A stretch of DNA of 64,000 nucleotides from CAVVSD01 sp963757125 (GTDB taxonomy: Bacteria > Actinomycetota > Thermoleophilia > Solirubrobacterales > Solirubrobacteraceae), in NCBI GenBank assembly GCA_963757125.1, contig CAVWQP010000009.1, forward strand, positions 1,116,001 through 1,180,000. Reading direction: 5' to 3'. Positions 59,766 to 64,000 of the stretch are shown here, one piece after another. Positions within the stretch are counted from its first letter, which is position 1. Each line of letters begins with the position of its first letter. The notes beneath the pieces are model-generated. The model was not told where the DNA came from. It saw nothing but the letters and a program-made list of their open reading frames with translations, and made no database searches. Position numbers and translations under genes: made by a program.

Positions 59766-60806
59766 ATGAAACGCCGCCGCCTCGCCATCATCAGCGCCAT
59801 GACCGTCGCCGTCCTGCTCGTCGGGACGGGGGTCGTCTACGCGTTCGACGCAAGTCGTGACGACCACATCGCCGACGGCATGCGCATCGGCGGCGTCGAC
59901 GTCGGCGGCATGAACGCCGACGCGGCGAACGCGAAGCTGCAGCGCGTGCTCGTCGCGCCTCTGTCGCGCACGGTCGTCGTGCGCGCGGGTGACGAGCGCT
60001 TCCGGCTGACCGCGCGCGAGGCGAAGGTGACGGTGAACTCGGGCGAGCTCGTGAACCAGGCGGTGGAGGCCAGCCGCGAGGGCAGCTTCTTCAGCCGAGC
60101 GTGGCGTGACGTCACGGGCGGCTCGATCGACAAGACGGTCACACCCCAGATCGACTACTCCAAGCCGGCCGTGCAGCGACTCATCGATCGCGTGCGGGTG
60201 AACGTCGCGAAGCCGGCCAAGGACGCGACGGTCGACATCAGCACGACGAGCGTGTCCGTCAAGCGCTCCGAGACGGGCCGCACGATCGACGCCAAGGTGC
60301 TCAAGGCGCAGGTCCAGTCCGCGATGGTCGACGTGCGTGCGAAGCGCAACCTGCGCGCCCCTCTCGAGAAGGTCCAGCCCAAGGTCACGACCGCCAAGCT
60401 CGCGACGCAGTACCCGTCGATCATCACGGTCGACCGCGGCGCGCATCGGCTCCGCTTCTTCAAGGACCTCGAGCTGGCCAAGACCTACACGGTCGCGGTC
60501 GGCCAGGCGGGCCTCGAGACGCCTGCGGGCCGCTACACGATCCAGAACATGGCGGAGAACCCGTCGTGGCACGTCCCGCAGTCCGCCTGGGCCGGCGATC
60601 TCGCCGGGACGGTCGTGCCGCCGGGGCCCTCCAATCCGATCAAGGCGCGCTGGATGGGCATCTACGACGGTGCCGGGATCCACGGGACCGACAGCATCAA
60701 CTCGCTCGGGACGAGCGCCTCGCACGGCTGCGTGCGCATGGCCATCCCGGACGTCGAGGAGCTGTACAGCCAGGTCAAGGTCGGGACGCCGGTCCTGATC
60801 GTCTGA
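59766..60806 (+). CDS. L,D-transpeptidase (YkuD domain)
   Basis: A 346-residue exported enzyme that cross-links or anchors to peptidoglycan. An N-terminal membrane/signal segment (IISAMTVAVLLVGTGVVYAF) is followed by a peptidoglycan-binding-type region with ADGMRIGGVDVGGMNADAAN (PG_binding_4-like repeat, about residues 35-200). The YkuD catalytic domain has HGTDSINSLG and ASHGCVRM, with the active-site Cys near 322. All catalytic residues are intact. Together with the riboswitch-controlled CAP protein it is one of two wall-related exported proteins in the window. Confidence 0.93.
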   Translation: MKRRRLAIISAMTVAVLLVGTGVVYAFDASRDDHIADGMRIGGVDVGGMNADAANAKLQRVLVAPLSRTVVVRAGDERFRLTAREAKVTVNSGELVNQAVEASREGSFFSRAWRDVTGGSIDKTVTPQIDYSKPAVQRLIDRVRVNVAKPAKDATVDISTTSVSVKRSETGRTIDAKVLKAQVQSAMVDVRAKRNLRAPLEKVQPKVTTAKLATQYPSIITVDRGAHRLRFFKDLELAKTYTVAVGQAGLETPAGRYTIQNMAENPSWHVPQSAWAGDLAGTVVPPGPSNPIKARWMGIYDGAGIHGTDSINSLGTSASHGCVRMAIPDVEELYSQVKVGTPVLIV

Positions 60807-60819
60807 GCCGTCGCGGCGG

Positions 60820-61107
60820 CTAGGCCGCAGCGGTCGGGGCCGCGATCTCGTCGATCGGAACCTCGTGCCAGCCGGCCTGCAGCAGCAGGTCAAGGCGCGG
60901 CGAGTGGCGAAGGGCCAGGGCACCGATGAAGATGCCCCGCTCCTGCTTGCGCAGCACCGCGTACCACATCGTCGACGCGTCGCTCGGCCCCTGGATGCGC
61001 AGCCATGGCCGCGGCGGCCCCCACACCTCGTCGGCGATGCCCACCTCGAGCAGCTGGCGCTGCGTGGCGACGGTGCCCTGATCCGTGTCGATGAAGAACG
61101 ATCCCAC
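60820..61107 (-). CDS. small hypothetical protein
   Basis: A 95-residue protein, not recognised. It begins GSFFIDTDQGTVATQRQLLE and has EVWGPPRPWLRIQG, STMWYAVLRKQERGIFIGAL and LLLQAGWHEVPIDEIAAP, suggesting a small mixed alpha/beta domain. No membrane segment. GTG 61107 is chosen because a TAGCTT box lies 8 nt upstream; a longer in-frame version would have an unlikely Arg-rich start. Its 5' end overlaps the xer gene on the opposite strand by about 20 nt if the xer start at 61085 is used. Confidence 0.6.
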   Translation of the reverse strand: MGSFFIDTDQGTVATQRQLLEVGIADEVWGPPRPWLRIQGPSDASTMWYAVLRKQERGIFIGALALRHSPRLDLLLQAGWHEVPIDEIAAPTAAA

Positions 61108-62011
61108 GCCGGCGCAAGCTAGCGAGTCCTGGCAGCACGCCCTTCGGCTGCTCGACGCCGACCTGCGCCGGCGCGGCATGGCGGAGCGCACGCGGCGCGC
61201 CTACGGCATCGACGCCGGGCAGCTCGCCCTGTGGTGCTCCACCAGCGGTCTCGACCCCGTCGACGTGACCCCGCGCGTGCTGCGGCGCTACGCGCAGGTG
61301 CTCTCCGAGCGCCGCGCCGGCCCCGCCACCACGGCCCGGAAGCTGGCGGCGCTGCGCCAGCTCTATCGCGTCCTGCTCGAGCACGGCGAGGTCCCCGCGA
61401 ACCCGGCCGATCTCGTCCCCGCGCCGAAGCGCCCGTCGAAGCTGCCCCGCGTCCTGGCGCCCGCGCAGATCTCCGCGCTGCTCGACCGCATCCCCGCGAC
61501 GACGCCGCTGGAGCTCCGCGACCGCGCCCTGTTCGAGATCGCCTACGCGTGCGGCCTGCGGGCCGAGGAGCTCGTCGACCTCGACGTCGCGAGCATCTCG
61601 TTCGAGGACGAGGAGGTCCGCGTCGAGGGAAAAGGCCGCAAGACCCGGATCGTCCCGGCCGGCGAGGACGCGCTGCGCGCCGTCGCGCGCTGGCTCGAGC
61701 GCGGCCGTCCGGCGCTGCAGAGCGGCGACGGCGGCCAGGCGCTGTTCCTCTCCAAGAGCGGGCGCCGGCTGTCCACGTCGGACGTCCGGCGGCGCCTGCA
61801 GTCATGGGCGCGACATGCTGCGATCCAGGGCGGGATCTCGCCGCACGCGCTGCGTCATTCGTTCGCGACGCACCTCCTGGACGGGGGCGCCGACCTGCGG
61901 GCGATCCAGGAGCTGCTGGGCCACAGCTCCGTGAGCACGACGCAGATCTACACTCGGGTAGAGTCTGCGCGCCTGAAGTCCGCCTACACCCGAGCGCATC
62001 CCCGCGCCTGA
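61085..62011 (+). CDS. tyrosine recombinase XerC/XerD
   Basis: A 308-residue site-specific recombinase. The N-terminal SAM-like core-binding domain reads LDADLRRRGMAERTRRAYGI, LRRYAQVLSERRAGPATTA. The catalytic domain has Arg in ACGLRAEELVDL near 159, Lys in VEGKGRKTRIVPAG, HALRHSFATHLLDGG, LLGHSSVSTTQIYTRV (His and the Tyr nucleophile). It is the normal size of Xer proteins that resolve chromosome dimers at dif. GTG 61085 or ATG 61091 can start it. It is followed 28 nt later by the sigma factor, as whiG is often near xer and dprA genes in actinomycetes. Confidence 0.92.
   Translation: MSMKNDPTPAQASESWQHALRLLDADLRRRGMAERTRRAYGIDAGQLALWCSTSGLDPVDVTPRVLRRYAQVLSERRAGPATTARKLAALRQLYRVLLEHGEVPANPADLVPAPKRPSKLPRVLAPAQISALLDRIPATTPLELRDRALFEIAYACGLRAEELVDLDVASISFEDEEVRVEGKGRKTRIVPAGEDALRAVARWLERGRPALQSGDGGQALFLSKSGRRLSTSDVRRRLQSWARHAAIQGGISPHALRHSFATHLLDGGADLRAIQELLGHSSVSTTQIYTRVESARLKSAYTRAHPRA
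61116..61121 (-). promoter_or_regulatory. -10 box TAGCTT for the 95-residue protein
   Basis: TAGCTT on the minus strand ends 8 nt before the GTG at 61107, inside the start of the xer gene. Confidence 0.4.
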
Positions 62012-62039
62012 AACGGTTCGACGCGGGGGAGGGATCTCT

Positions 62040-62816
62040 CTGGACACGAACGTCAAGGCCATCGAGCTCAAGGATCTGTGGAAGCGCTACAAGACCTCTG
62101 GGGATCCGCACGCCCGAGAGCGCCTCGTCGTCGCGTATTCGCCGCTCGTGAAGTACGTGTCCGGCCGGATGGCGTCGGGGCTTCCCGCCCACGTCGAGGA
62201 GTCGGATCTGATCTCGTACGGGCTCGTCGGTCTCATCAACGCCATCGAGCGCTTCGAGCTGGAGCGCGAGATCAAGTTCGAGACCTACGCGATCACCCGC
62301 ATCAAGGGCGCGATCATCGACGAGCTGCGTCACCTGGACTGGGTGCCGCGGTCGGTGCGCGCGCGGGCCCGCGAGATCGAGAAGGCCAACTCCAAGCTCG
62401 AGCACCGTCTCCAGCGGGCGCCGACGGACGAGGAGGTCGCCTTCGAGCTCGCGATCAGCGTCGAGGAGTTCCAGGAGTCGCTCCTGCAGATCTCCAACTC
62501 GACGGTGGCCGCGCTCGACGAGCTGTGGTCCGTCAGCGACGCCTCGGGCGACCAGGTGTCCCTGCTGGACACGCTGCAGGATCCCGACGCGCCCGATCCC
62601 GCCCACGTGATGGACGCGACGGACCTCAAGGACCGCATGGCGGACGCGATCGCCAGGCTGCCCGAGCGCGAGAAGCTCGTCGTGGCGCTCTACTACTACG
62701 AGAACCTGACCCTCCGGGAGATCGGCGAGGTCCTCGGCGTGACCGAGTCGCGCATCTCCCAGCTGCACACGAAGGCCGTGCTGCGGCTGCGAGGGAGGCT
62801 CACGGAGGATGACTGA
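62040..62816 (+). CDS. WhiG/FliA-family sigma factor, probable CTG start
   Basis: A 258-residue sigma-28-type factor. Region 2 is ERLVVAYSPLVKYVSGRMAS, ESDLISYGLVGLINAIERFE and KFETYAITRIKGAIIDELRH; DWVPRSVRARAREIEKANSK starts region 3, and region 4 is LPEREKLVVALYYYENLTLR with VTESRISQLHTKAVLRLRG. No ATG, GTG or TTG occurs in frame upstream of GTG 62148, which would cut away region 2.1. CTG 62040, 8 nt after a strong GGGGGAGGG ribosome-binding sequence, restores LKDLWKRYKTSGDPHARERL, as in WhiG. No flagellar genes are visible, so a developmental role as in Streptomyces is possible but unproven. Confidence 0.9.
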   Translation: MDTNVKAIELKDLWKRYKTSGDPHARERLVVAYSPLVKYVSGRMASGLPAHVEESDLISYGLVGLINAIERFELEREIKFETYAITRIKGAIIDELRHLDWVPRSVRARAREIEKANSKLEHRLQRAPTDEEVAFELAISVEEFQESLLQISNSTVAALDELWSVSDASGDQVSLLDTLQDPDAPDPAHVMDATDLKDRMADAIARLPEREKLVVALYYYENLTLREIGEVLGVTESRISQLHTKAVLRLRGRLTEDD

Positions 62817-63558
62817 CCTCGACCTGGACTCCGGCGCGCGACGCGTCGAGCCAGGCCGGATCATCAGCGAGGTCTTCCGGATCTACCGCGAGCAGGCGGG
62901 TGTGCTGCTGCCCGTCGCGATCGTCCTCTTCGGCATCAACGCGCTCGTCGGCTACTTCCTGCGCGACGGGGCGCTCGCGATCGTCGCGATCATCGTCTCG
63001 CTCGTCATCGCGACCTTCTACCAGGGGATGGTCGTGCAACTCGTGCGCGACGTCATCGACGGTCGCCGCGACAGCTCCGCAGGCGACCTGCTGCGCAGCG
63101 TCTCGCCCGTGGTCATGACCCTCATCATCGTCTCGATCCTCGCCGGCTTCGCGACCGGGATCGGCCTGCTGCTGCTCATCGTCCCCGGCCTGTACCTGCT
63201 CACGATCTGGGCGGTGATCGCGCCCGTCGTGGTGGTCGAGCAGCCCGGCGTGTTCGAGTCCTTCGGGCGCAGCCGCGCGCTCGTGAAGGGCCACGGCTGG
63301 CAGGTCTTCGGCGTCATCGTCCTCGTCGTCGTGCTGCTGCTCGTCGTCGGGATCGTCACGTCGATCCTCATCGACGCGGCCGGCGACGCCGGCGGCTCGG
63401 CCATCGGCTGGGCCCTGAACGTCCTCACCGCTCCGATCACGGCGCTCGTCGCCGCCGTCCTCTACTTCGCGCTGCGCGTCGCCCACGGCGAACCCGCGCG
63501 CCCGGAGGACGCCGTGCAGTGGATGCCCCCGGCCGCGCCGGGGACCACCGGCCTCTAG
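62809..63558 (+). CDS. YciC-like multispan membrane protein
   Basis: A 249-residue protein with about six helices (VLLPVAIVLFGINALVGYFL, LAIVAIIVSLVIATFYQGMV, LIIVSILAGFATGIGLLLLI and others). The stretch LIVPGLYLLTIWAVIAPVVV with RSRALVKGHGWQVFG resembles the UPF0259/YciC and glycerophosphodiesterase membrane-domain family. Function unknown; related proteins sit in membranes with lipid-linked roles. It overlaps the sigma-factor gene by 8 nt and so is co-expressed. Its TAG shares CTAG with the next, convergent gene. Confidence 0.75.
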   Translation: MTDLDLDSGARRVEPGRIISEVFRIYREQAGVLLPVAIVLFGINALVGYFLRDGALAIVAIIVSLVIATFYQGMVVQLVRDVIDGRRDSSAGDLLRSVSPVVMTLIIVSILAGFATGIGLLLLIVPGLYLLTIWAVIAPVVVVEQPGVFESFGRSRALVKGHGWQVFGVIVLVVVLLLVVGIVTSILIDAAGDAGGSAIGWALNVLTAPITALVAAVLYFALRVAHGEPARPEDAVQWMPPAAPGTTGL

Positions 63559-64000
63559 ACGACCAGCGCGGACAGCTCGGCCGCCACCTGCGGCGAGCCC
63601 GCGATGTGCCAGGCGCCGCGCACGATCACGGTTCCGCCCGCCTCGGCCACGAGGATCGCGCCCGGCTCCCAGTCCCACGGGGCCGGCGCGTGCTGGATCC
63701 ATCCGTCGATCCGGCCGCACGCCAGCCACGCCAGCTCGAGCGATCCCGACCCGCCGCCGCGGACGAGGCCGGCGCGCCGCGCGAGCAGCCCCGCGAGCTC
63801 GGCGGCGGACGCGTCGCCGGTCGGCACGTGCGTCGCCACGACCGCCTCGGACAGCGGGCGGTTCGCGCCGACGCGCGCCGGAGTGCCGTCGACCTCGGCG
63901 CCGCGTTCCAGGCCGCCGGAGAACAGCTCGCCCGCCAGCGGGTCGCACACGGCCGACGCCAGGGTCTGGCCGCGCTCCTGCAGGGCGATGGCCGAGCCCC
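63555..64000 (-). CDS. inositol monophosphatase-like protein, N-terminus outside window
   Basis: The frame is open to the right edge of the window, so the 5' end lies beyond it. The visible 148 residues include SAIALQERGQTLASAVCDPL, GELFSGGLERGAEVDGTPAR, RRAGLVRGGGSGSLELAWLA and the late motif APWDWEPGAILVAEAGGTV with the metal/substrate Asp. These are typical of the inositol monophosphatase/SuhB/HisN superfamily. The missing N-terminus should hold the GDxDG-type metal motif. Possible roles are inositol or histidinol phosphate hydrolysis; the branch cannot be decided from this part. Confidence 0.85.
   Translation of the reverse strand, partial: GSAIALQERGQTLASAVCDPLAGELFSGGLERGAEVDGTPARVGANRPLSEAVVATHVPTGDASAAELAGLLARRAGLVRGGGSGSLELAWLACGRIDGWIQHAPAPWDWEPGAILVAEAGGTVIVRGAWHIAGSPQVAAELSALVV

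Overview
The window is a very GC-rich, gene-dense bacterial chromosome segment, almost entirely coding, with start/stop overlaps (ATGA, GTGA, TTGA, CTGA) between most neighbours. The gene content points to Actinomycetota: a WhiG/FliA-type sigma factor, HisKA_3 sensor kinases, a SepIVA-like coiled-coil protein beside coaD, and many TANNNT -10 boxes placed so close to start codons that the mRNAs must be leaderless or nearly so. The flavour (short Rib proteins, yceD-rpmF-plsX-acpP-rnc-smc-ftsY followed by ffh-rpsP-khpA-rimM-trmD-rplS-lepB-rnhB) suggests a deep-branching lineage such as Thermoleophilia/Solirubrobacterales. That taxonomic call is inference. No tRNA, rRNA, CRISPR array or insertion sequence was recognised.

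Layout. 1-7.8 kb: end of a TVP38-like membrane protein, cmk-der, then def-fmt and priA on the minus strand, then rsmB, a zinc-ribbon protein and rpe. 7.8-13.8 kb: a five-gene signalling and transport unit (receiver-only regulator, 8-TM histidine kinase, NarL-type regulator, ABC ATPase, large FtsX/MacB permease). 13.8-20.7 kb: a ribbon-helix-helix-like gene, a 42-bp perfect palindrome, and a surface-glycan block (flippase, methyltransferase, GT2 glycosyltransferase, two multispan GT-C transferases). 20.7-24.1 kb: riboflavin operon ribD-ribE-ribBA-ribH. 24.1-30.0 kb: a decarboxylating dehydrogenase, rpmB, a shrunken DAK2 protein, recG, rsmD, coaD and a SepIVA-like protein. 30.0-34.5 kb: a secreted CAP-domain protein under a c-di-AMP (ydaO) riboswitch, a hypothetical protein, an acyl-CoA synthetase and a P450. 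34.5-46.1 kb: lipid and division housekeeping genes, then an indel-damaged stretch over ftsY, nfeD and an SPFH gene, then an orphan histidine kinase. 46.2-55.4 kb: the SRP/ribosome-maturation operon and comM-dprA-thiD. 55.4-64 kb: two small hypothetical genes, ilvD, a hydrolase, a HAD nucleotidase, an L,D-transpeptidase, xer, whiG-like sigma factor, a membrane protein and an inositol monophosphatase fragment.

Most notable points: (i) a clear c-di-AMP riboswitch upstream of a CAP/SCP-domain secreted protein; (ii) four successive +1 frameshifts within about 1.1 kb (ftsY end, nfeD, SPFH twice), plus a separate frameshift in fmt; (iii) about 21 genes with TANNNT 7-12 nt before the start codon; (iv) two genes (rnc, whiG-like) where only CTG fits as start codon; (v) a 42-bp perfect palindrome upstream of a ribbon-helix-helix-like gene; (vi) four convergent gene pairs whose stop codons share one CTAG.
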